This document shows positions 17,012 to 27,373 of a DNA stretch of 63,916 bases, one piece after another (position 1 is the stretch's first letter; every line of letters starts with the position of its first letter). Source of the DNA: Rhodospirillales bacterium (GTDB taxonomy: Bacteria > Pseudomonadota > Alphaproteobacteria > Micavibrionales > Micavibrionaceae). The DNA is taken from the NCBI GenBank assembly GCA_020638365.1, contig JACKIQ010000007.1:1-63916 (forward strand), given 5' to 3'. The notes under the pieces were generated by a model. It was not told the DNA's origin, searched no databases, and was given only the letters and a program-made list of their open reading frames with translations. A program made the position numbers and the translations under genes.

Positions 17012-18256
17012 TTATTCGCCCGCTCCCATGGCATTTTTCATGAAAAAACGCTTGGCGGGGGGGAGTTTGGAGACGGCCCGCAAGCCCGCCCTGCGCAGTA
17101 TCCGGACAGGAAGAAGATTGTTGGAGAACAGCCGGACCAGAGCATCGGTGACTGCCGCCATGGCCACGTTATCCGGGCGGCGGCGGCGCTGATAAGTCTC
17201 CAGCACGTCCGGGGAGCCGATATCCTCTCCGTTTTCAGCGGCCTGGGCGATCAACCCGGCGAGTTCGCCGATATCGCGGAAACCGAGATTCAGGCCTTGT
17301 CCGGCCACCGGGTGAATGCCGTGGGCCGCGTCCGCGACGAGCGCCATGCGCGGACCGATATAGCGGGACGCGTGAATCAGGGAGAGCGGATAGCACTGAC
17401 GCGGGCTGGCCAGGTCGATTTCTCCGTAAAAAGCAGGAAATTTAGCCGCTACCGCGTTCAGAAAAGCCTCTTCATCCAGTTGCATCAGAGAACGGCTTTT
17501 GGGTCCATGTTCGGTAAAGACGAGGGAGGAGACGTGCCGTCCCTTCTCATCGTCGTTCATCGGCAGGATGGCGAAGGGGCCTTGGGGCCAGAAATTTTCA
17601 ATCGCCCGGTTTTCATGCGGGTTTTCGTGTGTGATATTGCAGATCACCGCACGCTGGCCATAATCCCAGCGGCGCGTCGGGATATCCAGAAAATCGCGGA
17701 CAAAGGAGCCGCGCCCGTCCGCGCCGACGACAAGTCGTGCCGTTATTTCCTGACCGTTTTCCAGGGTCACCCTGATTTTGTCGTTCTTGTGTTCAAAGCC
17801 GTTTACGCCCGTGGAGGGAATGTGCCTGATCTGCCGCAAGGTTTTGATCTTATTGAACATGATTTCGCGCAGGTCGCTGTTCTTCAGGATCCAGCCGAAA
17901 ATTTTTCCGCCGGCTTCTTCGCTCAAGAATTGCAGAAGCAGGGGCGTATCGGCATCAAAAATGCGGATATCTCGGATCGGGCAGCCTCTTGGTTCGATCT
18001 CGTTCCACAGGCCGGCGCGGTCTAAGATTTTTGCAGAACCGAAGGAGATGGCGGTTGTTCGAAAATCCCCATCCACGGCGCGCTGCGGGTCGTCGCGGTC
18101 AATGCAGGCGATCTTGAGATTCTTTGCTGTTTTTCCCAAGAGGCAAGACAAGGTCAGGCCCGCAAGCCCGCCGCCGACAATGACTATATCAAAATCCTTA
18201 TCAGCGGATCGGAGGGAGGGCAAGGACGCCTTTTTTTTCCTCGTTTTCATGCCCAT
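17012..18256 (-). CDS. UbiH/UbiF/COQ6-family FAD-dependent hydroxylase
   Basis: The 414-residue protein (ATG at 18256; ATG at 18250 is also possible, and the frame is open to a TTG at 18286) has an N-terminal FAD site IVIVGGGLAGLTLSCLLG, the mid-protein VVGADGRGSFVRD and the C-terminal ALVADAAHGIHPVAGQGLN signature of ubiquinone-ring hydroxylases. It probably adds one ring hydroxyl during ubiquinone synthesis, at the inner membrane. Which ring position it hydroxylates cannot be told from sequence. Confidence 0.9.
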   Translation of the reverse strand: MGMKTRKKKASLPSLRSADKDFDIVIVGGGLAGLTLSCLLGKTAKNLKIACIDRDDPQRAVDGDFRTTAISFGSAKILDRAGLWNEIEPRGCPIRDIRIFDADTPLLLQFLSEEAGGKIFGWILKNSDLREIMFNKIKTLRQIRHIPSTGVNGFEHKNDKIRVTLENGQEITARLVVGADGRGSFVRDFLDIPTRRWDYGQRAVICNITHENPHENRAIENFWPQGPFAILPMNDDEKGRHVSSLVFTEHGPKSRSLMQLDEEAFLNAVAAKFPAFYGEIDLASPRQCYPLSLIHASRYIGPRMALVADAAHGIHPVAGQGLNLGFRDIGELAGLIAQAAENGEDIGSPDVLETYQRRRRPDNVAMAAVTDALVRLFSNNLLPVRILRRAGLRAVSKLPPAKRFFMKNAMGAGE

Positions 18257-18320
18257 GGCTATAGCACCGATGAGCGGCAACCGCAAACGGAAGAATAAGG
18301 GCCGTTTAAAAAAAGCAGGG

Positions 18321-18941
18321 TTAAGCGATCGGCGTTTCGATCTTCGCCTTCAGGTCGCCCGCGATCGGCTCGTCATTGAGCATTTCGATCATCCCGGTCT
18401 GCTGGATCGCAAAATTGGCGATGAACAGGGCGTTCGAGTAAAATACGACCGCGTCGCAGAGGAAATGGCCATGTTCGTTCATGCCCTCAAAACTGGCCGG
18501 GCGTACCGTTCCTTCGATCACGGAGCGCGTCACCTCGTCCATTTCGCCGGGCATGTTGGGGTCTTCGATGGATTCGGCGATATAGAACGGCCCCTCTTCT
18601 CCGCGGACATAGAAACAGAAGAACCGGAGATAGTCGAGGACATTGTCCTCGTTCAGCTTGATGGGCGCCTTGCTGTTAACCTCGTGGATCGGCGGAGAGG
18701 TTCCGTTCAGACGGAAGAGGCTTCCCTGATCGGTCAGGTAATAGATGTTGAGCTTCTTGTTGACCCAGTTCGGATCCTTGACGCGGATCAGGGCGACCGT
18801 TTCATAGAATGGCAGAGTGCGCCAGTGGACCTGCGTGCTTTGGGGAGAGGTGCGGTATTTTCCATCAATAGGATTAATCTGGTCGAGAAAACCGGCCAGT
18901 TCGTCACCCGTTACAGCATTCCAGTTATTATCTTCATACAT
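18321..18941 (-). CDS. Conserved-looking hypothetical protein
   Basis: This 206-residue cytoplasmic protein has no signal peptide or membrane segment. It is mixed alpha/beta with aromatic-rich stretches (VHWRTLPFYETVALIRV, DYLRFFCFYVRGEEGPFYIAE). Codon choice and good coding character support a real gene. I do not recognise its family. It lies 65 nt upstream of the ubiH-like start region and may share its transcript. Confidence 0.65.
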   Translation of the reverse strand: MYEDNNWNAVTGDELAGFLDQINPIDGKYRTSPQSTQVHWRTLPFYETVALIRVKDPNWVNKKLNIYYLTDQGSLFRLNGTSPPIHEVNSKAPIKLNEDNVLDYLRFFCFYVRGEEGPFYIAESIEDPNMPGEMDEVTRSVIEGTVRPASFEGMNEHGHFLCDAVVFYSNALFIANFAIQQTGMIEMLNDEPIAGDLKAKIETPIA

Positions 18942-19106
18942 CGCAGAGAAACCTTACCATTTTGGTCCAGAAGCGTTAAACCGCCTTATTTTGACAGAAA
19001 AAATCACGAGTGCAACCCCCTGTTATTCAAAATTTTTTTTAACTTAAGCGCAAATACCACGAGGTTGGCAAGTCTTTTATCGCCTAAAAAGGTTAAGAAA
19101 TAAAAA

Positions 19107-19124
19107 AGCCCGCTTTTGCGGGCT
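19107..19124 (-). terminator. Intrinsic terminator of the giant TPS exoprotein gene
   Basis: Stem AGCCCGC/GCGGGCT with a four-base loop, 31 nt past the stop at 19155. On the minus strand it runs straight into TTTTTTA, a classic rho-independent terminator. Confidence 0.9.
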
Positions 19125-19154
19125 CTTTTCGTGACTTTCTTTCAAGGCTCAACT

Positions 19155-22100
19155 CTAGATCTGCTGATTACCGCAGTTCAGAGCCGCATTCATTGCGTCC
19201 TCGGGCGTGCCGTTATCGGTTATGGACGCCGTTTTGCCGCTTCCCAGCGCGTTGGTCAGGTCCGACCAGCACCCGACCTGTTCGGACTGAGCGCCTTGTT
19301 GCCCCGTACCTCCGGCTTCCGGGCTGATGCCCGCCAGATTTTGCGGGGTTTGTTGCTGACCCTGGCCTTCATCTTCGCCACCGGCAGCCGGAGCGATGTT
19401 GTTCAGCCCTGCTCCCGGTCCTAGAGGCCCGATCGGCGGGAGGCCGAGGAAGGTTACGTTCAGACCGTTGGACTGGCCTGCTCCGCTTTCGAACTGGTTA
19501 AAGAAGTCCTGAATATTGTCCAGTCCAACGGGAGCCGGAACTCCGACGAAGATCTGGCCGCGGCCGTCCAGAAGCGGATCATCCGCATCCCACAGGCGCT
19601 CTTCGATGAAATTCAGGTCCGAAGCGGAGAGAACGCCGCCTGTCGATGCCGGGAGAATACCGTCAAACGTGGCGTTCGTCCCGTCAATGACGATGACATT
19701 TCCAAACTCGTCAAGAATCGCTCCGTCTTCGAAGCGGACGTAGAAGCTGCCCGTCGGAGAGTAACCATCAAAGACCGTCGAGCCGAGCGTTTCGTTGACA
19801 ATGGTCAGGTTCGCGGTCGGAACGATCGACTCCGGGAGTATCTCGCCAAATCCGGCATAAATCATTTCAGCCGGGTCGAACTGCATTCCCAGAGCCTTAA
19901 CGCCACGCGTGTTGACGAAGAAATTGGGCCGGGAAAGATCGCTCATGTCGATATTGCCGCTTTCAAAACGCGCCCCTGCTCCGACCAGTTCACCTTCTTC
20001 AATGTGGCCGTTGTCGGTGAAGGTGTTGCCCTGCATCGAAACATAACCGTTATAGAAGCCGGAAATGTACAGGCCGTTGAAGTAAGTGTTGCTGACGTTG
20101 TTGTCGCTGACATCCAGATAGTCGTATCCTTCAGACTGGATTCCATCACCGCCGGTATTGTCAACCGTGTTGTTTGTCACGGTCGCGCTGTAAAGCGGAG
20201 CATAGATCGACGGGGCGAGAGCGACCTCAAACTGTTCTTCTGGCACATCCACAGGGAAGCCACCGAAGCCGAGGATGTTAATCCCGTCATCGCCGATGTT
20301 ACGGACTTCGTTGCTGTCCACCAGCAGGTCGGTCACGCCCAGCGTTTCGATGCCGTCATCAAGCACATGGTCGATGTCGTTAAAGACGATCGCGGTTTTA
20401 TTGAAGCCATCGACGATGATTTCATCCTGATACGCAAGCTGCTGGCTTACGAGATCGACCGGATCACCATAGATCTCCCCTTCGCCGACTATGACATGGA
20501 TGCCGTCAGCGCCCCACATATCTGTGAAGCCATAGCCGCTGTACAGTTCAGAGCGCAGAGATTCTCCAGCCCCGATTTCCGCCAGAGGCAACAGGTAGCC
20601 GATATCGGTCAGGGTGTTGTAGCCGATAAAAGTATCGCCGCTGTAAGCGACCTGTATGCCGTCGTCTGCAGTATTACCGACCGTGTTGCCGATTACCTGT
20701 ACATCATAGAAGTGATCGGATGGATCGCTGGAGGCGGTTCCTGCGCTGCCGAGGATATACGGATCAGAGAAGACGTTACGGACATGGATGCCGTCCGCGC
20801 CCCAGGTTTCGTAGAAGTCGTATCCGGACCCGAAACCAACGTGATTTATGACGTTGCCTTCGCCCTCGGCCATGCCGCCGATTTTCGTGCGGCCGGAATT
20901 GTAGACCTCGATCCCGTCATCCTGCGTATAGGAAACATTGTTCCCAACAACGACCACGGAATACGGGTCTAAGCCAACGCCGGACGTCTCACCGGCCACC
21001 GGAGCCGCCTCGGGCGAAATTGCCATAAGGCTAAGTCCCACGAAGGAGACGTTGATGCCGTCTGCGCCCTGATCAAATTCACGGCCGCTCGGGAGATCAC
21101 CCAATCCCACGTTGGAGATATTGTTATTGGCGATCAGGGTTGATTCCGAGTATTCGACCTCAACGCCGTCATCCTGCGTGCTGTCGATCGTGTTGCCGAT
21201 CACGTCTACCGCGTAGCCGTAATAACCGCCATCGACCATGTCAGCATTGCCTGCTGCGTTGCCAGCTGAGCTGCTGCTGGTCATTCCTATGAAGCCGGTG
21301 AATACGTCGGCCACGTGGATACCGTCAGCGCCCGTGGCATCGGGACCGTAGCTGCCGCCATACGTACCGAAGCCCGCATTAGTGATATGATTGCCTTCCA
21401 GTTCGCCGTAACCGCCTATCAGCGTGCGGCCGGAGAAGAGGACCTCTACGCCGTCATCGCCGGTGTGGTCGATCGTGTTGCCCTGAATAATCACGGAATA
21501 CGGCAGGTCGTAGCCGTAATCGTAATCGCCGGGGCCGGAGAAGGTTGCAGGAAGCAGCAAGCCGCCAACATCTTCAACATGGATTCCGTCATGCGAGTCG
21601 TATTCGATCACGCTTGGCGCCGGAATGTATCCGGTCAGGATGTCCAGAAGCGATTCGCCGGACGAAGACCAGAGATCGCGGCGGGTCGGGTAGGAGTCGC
21701 CGTTGTAAGGCTCGTCGCTGATCGCTGCGGCCAGCAAGACCGGGTCGCTGCCAAAGTAGCCGCTGTGATCGTCGAACGGGCCGCTGGAAAGGAGTTCGAA
21801 CGGGTCAGCAAAACCGGGGATTTCCGTGTAGGCGATGCCGTTATAGGCCACGTTGTTGTAGCTTACGTTGGCGACCGGAGCGCCAAAGACGCTGATTCCG
21901 TGGCCGCCTGTTCCCAGAACAGTATTATGTTGGATAAGCACACTTTCTCCAATTCCGGCGAAGCCAGAGGTGTTTTCAACGCGGATGCCGTCACCGTCGC
22001 CCCAGAACCATCCGAAGGATGCCGGTTCGACGCTTTCGGCTTCGATTGCCGCAGGCGTGACTTCAGGGAACGGAGCACCGGCAAAAGTATTGATAGTTCC

Positions 22101-25100
22101 CACTAAAAAGCTTGCGCCTTCACCAAGACCTGCGGCAAAGACTTCATTTTCATTGGTCCGCACAGCGCGGTTCTCGTGCGCGAATATGCCGTGTTCTCCG
22201 GTCAGGGCGACTTCATTACCTTGAATGTCCACGGCCCAGCTATATTGGCTGTAGCCCGACGCACCCAAAAGCGCTGCGTCGCCGGGGAAATAATCGCCGC
22301 TAATATTCGTGACTTCAATGCCGTTTTTGCCGGTCAGCAGGATCTTGTTGTTGAAAATGCTCGCGAAGACTCCGGCATATTCCGGGTCATAAGACACCTC
22401 TTCTTCACTGATATTCAACGGAAGGCTGAATTCATCAAGACCGTTTACATAGATTCCGTTGCCCAGAGCGAGCGTCACGACGTTACCGTTGATTTCCGTG
22501 ATGGGTGTCGACTCGACCGCGATGCCGTCGCCATTGACGTGGCCGATCACGTTATTGCCGATGTAGCTGATATTGCCGTTAATGACCTCGATGCCGTCAT
22601 CGGCGACAAGCGAGATATCGTTGCCGTAGATCTCAGAGTCTGCTCCGTAGAGGCTGTAACCGAAACCTAGCTCGCCATCGGTGAGCGGGGGCAGGATGCC
22701 GTCGCCGACATTGCGAAGGTGGATACCGTCCGCGCCGAATTCGTAGTCAAATTCGATGAGCGCCTCAGGGGCTAGACCCGCAAAGAGCGGCGGTACTCCG
22801 ATGCCGATATGCTTGATCGTGTTGCCATAGACGGAGGCAAAGCCGCCGTATACGCCCTCGATCCCGTCATCGCCCGCGCCATCAATGTAGTTATAGGCGA
22901 TCCAGGACTGGCCGAAAATATCAACATGGATACCGTCCTGACCAACATCGTGGATGTAGTTGTCACGGATATCGGAGGTTTCGATTCCATACAGGCTGAT
23001 CCCGTTACCGGTCTGGCCCGTTATGCCGCCTATGCCGACATAACCGTCAGGCGTATCAAGGCCCGCGCCGTTGCCGCTGATATTCACGGTTACACCGCCG
23101 AAAATAGAATCGCCGACGTAGATGCCATCGAAGAGGCCGCTGATGGCCTCGTTATTGGTGATATTTATGACAGCGCCGTTCTGCAGGTCGCCGGGGAAGA
23201 AGTCAACGCCGTAGCCGCCCTGACCTTCGATATTGGTGTTACCGTCAATGGTCACAGTGGAGGCGGAAACATTATTGGCCGGGTTAACAGGGCCGGTTGT
23301 AAATTGTGCACCCGTTCCGTTGGAGGAGACCAGATCGTTCCCGGAGATCAGTACGTTGGAGCCGTTTTCGATGCCGTGGAAATTCACGGCGGCCAGAACG
23401 CTGCGAACCGTGTTGTTGGTGACATTCACCGAACTGCCCGTGGTGTGGGTGAGGCTGATACCGCGGTTCTTGGCATGAACGATGTTGTTGTCGATAAAGA
23501 CCGAGGAATTGCGCACGCGGCCCAGATCGACGCCGATGTAATTCAGCGGGTCGGCTTCGGAACCGAATATGTTGTTGGCGATATTCAGGACCGTACCCTT
23601 CTGGATCGTGCCGACCTGAATGCCCTGCCCCATCGAGCCTTCAACGATGTTGTTGATGACGTTCATGTTGCCAGCGCTCGTGGCTTTGAGCAGCATGGCG
23701 CTTTTCTTGAAATTGCGGAAGGTGTTGCCGTCGATAGTCAGGTTATGCGTTCCCTGACCCTGCGCGATGATGCCGTGCTTGACGATGCCCAGACCGTCAA
23801 AGACCAGCGGGTCGATGTTCACATCGGAGGCCGTGATGGTCATCAGCGCGTCGCCCGGTGATTCCGGATTCAGAACGGCGGTGGACAGGCCGGTCATCTT
23901 GAGTGACTTGTTCACCAGAATATTTTCGGTGTAGAGCCCGTCATTGAGGAAAATCTGACCGTGCGGCGTGACGAGGCCGATGGCTTCGTTGATCAGGCCG
24001 GAGGTCTGCGCACCGTCGTCTGTGACGTAAAGCGTGCTGAAATCTCCCTGGAACCCGCGTATACCCAACTCGGTATCCGTTCCCGTTCCCAGATAGGGAG
24101 AAACGTCAACCGCGCCGGAGGTCAGGGCGATAACGCTCGCCTCGTCGGTCGTGCCGAACCAGTTACCGGAGGCGTTGAAAGCGCCTGCTCCCGTATTATT
24201 CACGGCGAGCGTATTGCCGGACAGGTCGTTGTTAAACGCGTGCGCGGTCGCCGCATCGGAATTGCTGTGAACCAAGATCCCGGTACTGTTACCCGTGATG
24301 AAGTTTTCCTCGATAGATACGTTATCAGGAGTCGCCGTGGTCAGGCCATCGAGGGCCACGCCTGCGCCGAAGCCGGAAATCTGGTTGCGGCGCACGGTCG
24401 CGCTCATGTCATCGTCCGAACCGATATCGCGGATGGACACACCCACCCCGGTCAACGGGCCACGCGTGTTCTTGAAGACGTTGTTTTCTATCGAGGCCGT
24501 CGTGTCGCTGAAATCCTCGACGTGCGCGCCCAGATTCTTGGCGTCGATGTCGTTGTAGGCGATGGTGACGTCCGCAACTTCGTCTGTAAAAATTCCCTGA
24601 TCGACGTTGGTAATCGTGTTGTTGTCGATATGAACGGCCGTGCCGGGGATGACGGTTCCCGAACCGATGTCATAGCGGATACCGGTTTTGAATTTATCGA
24701 TTTTCAGACCGCTGATTTTTACATCGCTGAGCGCACCGACTACGGTTATGCCCGTGCCGCTCGTGGTCGACGTACCCTGAATGAGTGGCGCATCCGAAGC
24801 CGCGCCGGGAACTGTCGGGTCTCCGGGCTTGCCAATCAGGGCAAGATGGTCGTGGTCGATCGTGACCTGTTCATCGTACGTACCGTAGCCGATATTGATC
24901 GTGTTCTGGCCGGTTCCCGTATTATCAATCGCGTCGATCGCGTTCTGAATCGTGGTGACCGTCCCGGAGGGGTTCTCGATCGTGTCCTTGACCTGATTGA
25001 GGGTTATGGTTCCCGTTCCGCCCGTGCGAACGCTTTCGGCGAAGCCGTAAAAGCCGCCTGTTTGGTTGTTCACGATGATGTTACCGCCGGCTGCGTCAAT

Positions 25101-26600
25101 GCCCACGCCGCCGCGCAGGGACACTTCGTCATGCGCATTGAGGGTGATGTTACCTCCATTGCTCAGGATGCCCGTGCTGGCATTGAACATACGGATATCA
25201 TCGTCAGAATTCAGGACGATGTGGCCACCGCCCGTGGCGTTCAAACCGCCGCCGCCGTTAAAGAAAATGTCGTCAATCGCGTTGGCCGTAAAGGTGTTGG
25301 CGGTATTCCAATCCACCGTGCTGACAAAGGTGATGCGCCCCAGTTCGGAACCTGCCGCGGGCGTGGTTATTTCGGCATCCCCTACGGTCAGTTGACCCTC
25401 AATAACAGTCGCCAGAGGCGCGTCGACCACGATGCTGGTGGGGTCGAGCAGCCATTTTCCGGCTTTGATTTCCGTGCCATCGGTAAAGGATACGTCGGGG
25501 GCGGAGGTTTCGATGAAACCGGATTTGCCTTCGCCCTGCGCGTTCAGTTTACCGGCCACAGCCAGCGTTTCGTCCGCCAGAACCTCGATCTTACCTGCTT
25601 CGCCGGACGTGGCGTTCGCCTTAATTTCGGAAGCCGAGCCAAGTTCCACGGCCTGCCCTGTGACCTTGATGGAGCCGCCCTGCGCGCCGGACGCATCCAG
25701 CTTGCCCGCGTTGCTTACCTTGCCCTGATCGCCTCCGGAGAGGATGATCTTTCCGCCCTTTTGGGATATCGAGCTGACGTTAATAACGCCCTCGTTATTA
25801 ATGACGTTATCAACCACGTCGCGCGCGGACTGCGCGGTCATGACGACCGTGCCGCCTTCGGCGTTAATCGTACCCTTGTTTTCCAAAAGGCCCTGTCCAA
25901 CCTGCCCGTCCACAGCAACCTCAACCAGACCATCGCCATACAGGTCGAGCGTGACCTTTTCGCCGCCCGCAAAAACGACGCTGCCCATTTTCGCGTTAAT
26001 AACGCCGCTGTTGCGGACGTTCGGGGCCACGAAAGCCGCCAGGCCAGCGTCCTGCACATTCATCGTCCCTTCAAGAACGATCTCGCCGTTTCCAAAATTG
26101 CTGAAGGTGAAATTTTCGTTGCCATCCATAATGTCCGCATTGCTGACATCGCCCGTGGTGGCAGCTATGCCCGCCGCGTCTACAACGGAGTCCTGCCCGA
26201 AAAATACGCCGTTACGGTCGATAATCATGACCCGGCCATCCGCGGAGAGGCGGCCAAGAATTTGCGTGGGATCGGAGTGGTTGCCGACAACGCGTCCGAC
26301 GAAGAGCGCGTCTTTTGAATTCTGGTTGATCTGGACGGAGCCCATTTTTCCGATATGCAGCTCCTGCGCTTCCCCGATGGCGCGCATGGAATGCTGATCA
26401 ATGGTAGTTGAACCCAGACCCGTGTCGGTTACGCTTCCCTGCCCCTCGACAATCTGCACATCATCCCAGTCCGCATGATCGTCAACGGCCCGCGCGCTGT
26501 CCGCGTTCATGAACGCTCCCGCGGCGACCAAGGCCGTGACAGAGACGAAAATCCGTCTTTTTGATGATCCGATAGTTCTGTTTGCTGCGTCTTTGATCAT
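19155..26600 (-). CDS. Giant two-partner secretion exoprotein (TpsA) with beta-helix repeats
   Basis: The 2481-residue protein has a signal region (residues about 1-38), then a filamentous-haemagglutinin-type TPS domain (about 39-300) with RVVGNHSDPTQILGRLSADG and IIDRNGVFFGQDSVVDAAG. From about residue 560 to 2200 it is a right-handed beta-helix of PbH1-type turns, with over 20 copies of a D-G-[IV]-x-V motif (GADGIHV, GDDGIEV, QDDGVEV). A Gln/Gly/Pro-rich segment follows. The only two cysteines are Cys2444 and Cys2476, in the last 38 residues, as in HMW1-type adhesins anchored by a C-terminal disulfide loop. GAGGCAAGG precedes the ATG. The transporter partner is divergent at 27374. Likely a surface adhesin or polysaccharide-binding protein; the ligand is unknown. 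Confidence 0.93.
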   Translation of the reverse strand: MIKDAANRTIGSSKRRIFVSVTALVAAGAFMNADSARAVDDHADWDDVQIVEGQGSVTDTGLGSTTIDQHSMRAIGEAQELHIGKMGSVQINQNSKDALFVGRVVGNHSDPTQILGRLSADGRVMIIDRNGVFFGQDSVVDAAGIAATTGDVSNADIMDGNENFTFSNFGNGEIVLEGTMNVQDAGLAAFVAPNVRNSGVINAKMGSVVFAGGEKVTLDLYGDGLVEVAVDGQVGQGLLENKGTINAEGGTVVMTAQSARDVVDNVINNEGVINVSSISQKGGKIILSGGDQGKVSNAGKLDASGAQGGSIKVTGQAVELGSASEIKANATSGEAGKIEVLADETLAVAGKLNAQGEGKSGFIETSAPDVSFTDGTEIKAGKWLLDPTSIVVDAPLATVIEGQLTVGDAEITTPAAGSELGRITFVSTVDWNTANTFTANAIDDIFFNGGGGLNATGGGHIVLNSDDDIRMFNASTGILSNGGNITLNAHDEVSLRGGVGIDAAGGNIIVNNQTGGFYGFAESVRTGGTGTITLNQVKDTIENPSGTVTTIQNAIDAIDNTGTGQNTINIGYGTYDEQVTIDHDHLALIGKPGDPTVPGAASDAPLIQGTSTTSGTGITVVGALSDVKISGLKIDKFKTGIRYDIGSGTVIPGTAVHIDNNTITNVDQGIFTDEVADVTIAYNDIDAKNLGAHVEDFSDTTASIENNVFKNTRGPLTGVGVSIRDIGSDDDMSATVRRNQISGFGAGVALDGLTTATPDNVSIEENFITGNSTGILVHSNSDAATAHAFNNDLSGNTLAVNNTGAGAFNASGNWFGTTDEASVIALTSGAVDVSPYLGTGTDTELGIRGFQGDFSTLYVTDDGAQTSGLINEAIGLVTPHGQIFLNDGLYTENILVNKSLKMTGLSTAVLNPESPGDALMTITASDVNIDPLVFDGLGIVKHGIIAQGQGTHNLTIDGNTFRNFKKSAMLLKATSAGNMNVINNIVEGSMGQGIQVGTIQKGTVLNIANNIFGSEADPLNYIGVDLGRVRNSSVFIDNNIVHAKNRGISLTHTTGSSVNVTNNTVRSVLAAVNFHGIENGSNVLISGNDLVSSNGTGAQFTTGPVNPANNVSASTVTIDGNTNIEGQGGYGVDFFPGDLQNGAVINITNNEAISGLFDGIYVGDSIFGGVTVNISGNGAGLDTPDGYVGIGGITGQTGNGISLYGIETSDIRDNYIHDVGQDGIHVDIFGQSWIAYNYIDGAGDDGIEGVYGGFASVYGNTIKHIGIGVPPLFAGLAPEALIEFDYEFGADGIHLRNVGDGILPPLTDGELGFGYSLYGADSEIYGNDISLVADDGIEVINGNISYIGNNVIGHVNGDGIAVESTPITEINGNVVTLALGNGIYVNGLDEFSLPLNISEEEVSYDPEYAGVFASIFNNKILLTGKNGIEVTNISGDYFPGDAALLGASGYSQYSWAVDIQGNEVALTGEHGIFAHENRAVRTNENEVFAAGLGEGASFLVGTINTFAGAPFPEVTPAAIEAESVEPASFGWFWGDGDGIRVENTSGFAGIGESVLIQHNTVLGTGGHGISVFGAPVANVSYNNVAYNGIAYTEIPGFADPFELLSSGPFDDHSGYFGSDPVLLAAAISDEPYNGDSYPTRRDLWSSSGESLLDILTGYIPAPSVIEYDSHDGIHVEDVGGLLLPATFSGPGDYDYGYDLPYSVIIQGNTIDHTGDDGVEVLFSGRTLIGGYGELEGNHITNAGFGTYGGSYGPDATGADGIHVADVFTGFIGMTSSSSAGNAAGNADMVDGGYYGYAVDVIGNTIDSTQDDGVEVEYSESTLIANNNISNVGLGDLPSGREFDQGADGINVSFVGLSLMAISPEAAPVAGETSGVGLDPYSVVVVGNNVSYTQDDGIEVYNSGRTKIGGMAEGEGNVINHVGFGSGYDFYETWGADGIHVRNVFSDPYILGSAGTASSDPSDHFYDVQVIGNTVGNTADDGIQVAYSGDTFIGYNTLTDIGYLLPLAEIGAGESLRSELYSGYGFTDMWGADGIHVIVGEGEIYGDPVDLVSQQLAYQDEIIVDGFNKTAIVFNDIDHVLDDGIETLGVTDLLVDSNEVRNIGDDGINILGFGGFPVDVPEEQFEVALAPSIYAPLYSATVTNNTVDNTGGDGIQSEGYDYLDVSDNNVSNTYFNGLYISGFYNGYVSMQGNTFTDNGHIEEGELVGAGARFESGNIDMSDLSRPNFFVNTRGVKALGMQFDPAEMIYAGFGEILPESIVPTANLTIVNETLGSTVFDGYSPTGSFYVRFEDGAILDEFGNVIVIDGTNATFDGILPASTGGVLSASDLNFIEERLWDADDPLLDGRGQIFVGVPAPVGLDNIQDFFNQFESGAGQSNGLNVTFLGLPPIGPLGPGAGLNNIAPAAGGEDEGQGQQQTPQNLAGISPEAGGTGQQGAQSEQVGCWSDLTNALGSGKTASITDNGTPEDAMNAALNCGNQQI

Positions 26601-27373
26601 GGCCTTGCCTCACCGAGCTAAAAAATTACACCTTGGTTAAATTTTTAAACCGTCACTTTGAACTTATTAATTTTTTTGCATATTCATGACTCCCGCCTGA
26701 AGCACCGTTCCGGATCGGAAGACTCGTTTTTGCGCCTTAATTCTGCTTCTACCTCCCATCAGCCTGACCTTTGAAATTCGGGCCAAGACCATGGTTTGCC
26801 AGCTTATTTTTATGGAACGCAGTACCGACGCCTTGTCAGCGCTGTGTCTTTATTGCACCTTTTTTAAAACTTTTCAATAGGATGCTCACCAAACCTTAAC
26901 CTTGTTTTTTACACCTTCTGAAGGATCGCTGAAAATCATATTACGGTCTTTCATTGCACAGAATATGCCAAACTCACTCTGGTTGGGCGTTTTCCTACAA
27001 TGCTTTAGCGGTTGGCACGCTTTCGAACCCTTACGCACCGTATTCATGGCTCATACGTCCTCCTAAAAGCCCCCCTTCTGTACTCGAAAAATATGGAAAA
27101 TACAAACTTTTTATTTTTCTTGTTTCTCCTCGTCGGTCCGGCGCTTGACGCGGATGAAAAACATTGTAAAAAACAAAAAACTTGAATGTTTCAATAAAAA
27201 ATATATGTTTGTGGCAGGTGCGCGTTAACTTTAACGCCATACTTCAAGTGTCTTTTTCTGCGTATTTTTTCTGGATTTTTATTTAAGCGTACGGGTTTAG
27301 CCCTGAACCGTTTATGCGTTGTCAATGAATCGCCCGTGACTTTATCCGGGCATAACACTGGGATTTTTTTGAT
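26601..27373. promoter_or_regulatory. 773-bp AT-rich intergenic region between divergent tpsA and tpsB genes
   Basis: No convincing gene is present. It must hold the promoters of both divergent genes. Poly-T and poly-A tracts are frequent. One striking signal is a perfect AGGAGG at 27059-27064 (minus strand) before an ATG at 27054 that opens a seven-codon ORF (MSHEYGA, stop at 27031). This could be a leader peptide for the exoprotein transcript or part of a small RNA. Confidence 0.5.
27031..27054 (-). other. Possible seven-codon leader ORF with consensus Shine-Dalgarno
   Basis: ATG at 27054 follows AGGAGG by four bases and encodes MSHEYGA before TAA. It lies about 430 nt upstream of the tpsA start on the same strand. 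Evidence is only the strong ribosome site; function is unproven. Confidence 0.3.

Noticed and set aside
23961..26318. 785-codon plus-strand frame opposite the giant exoprotein gene
   Set aside because: It is an antisense shadow of the repetitive TPS gene, which has TPS-domain motifs and a terminator on the minus strand. The same holds for 20004-20972, 21315-22106 and 22809-23861.
27000..27060. tRNA-like GGTTCGAA in the TPS intergenic region
   Set aside because: No pairing T-arm or acceptor stem could be drawn around it.
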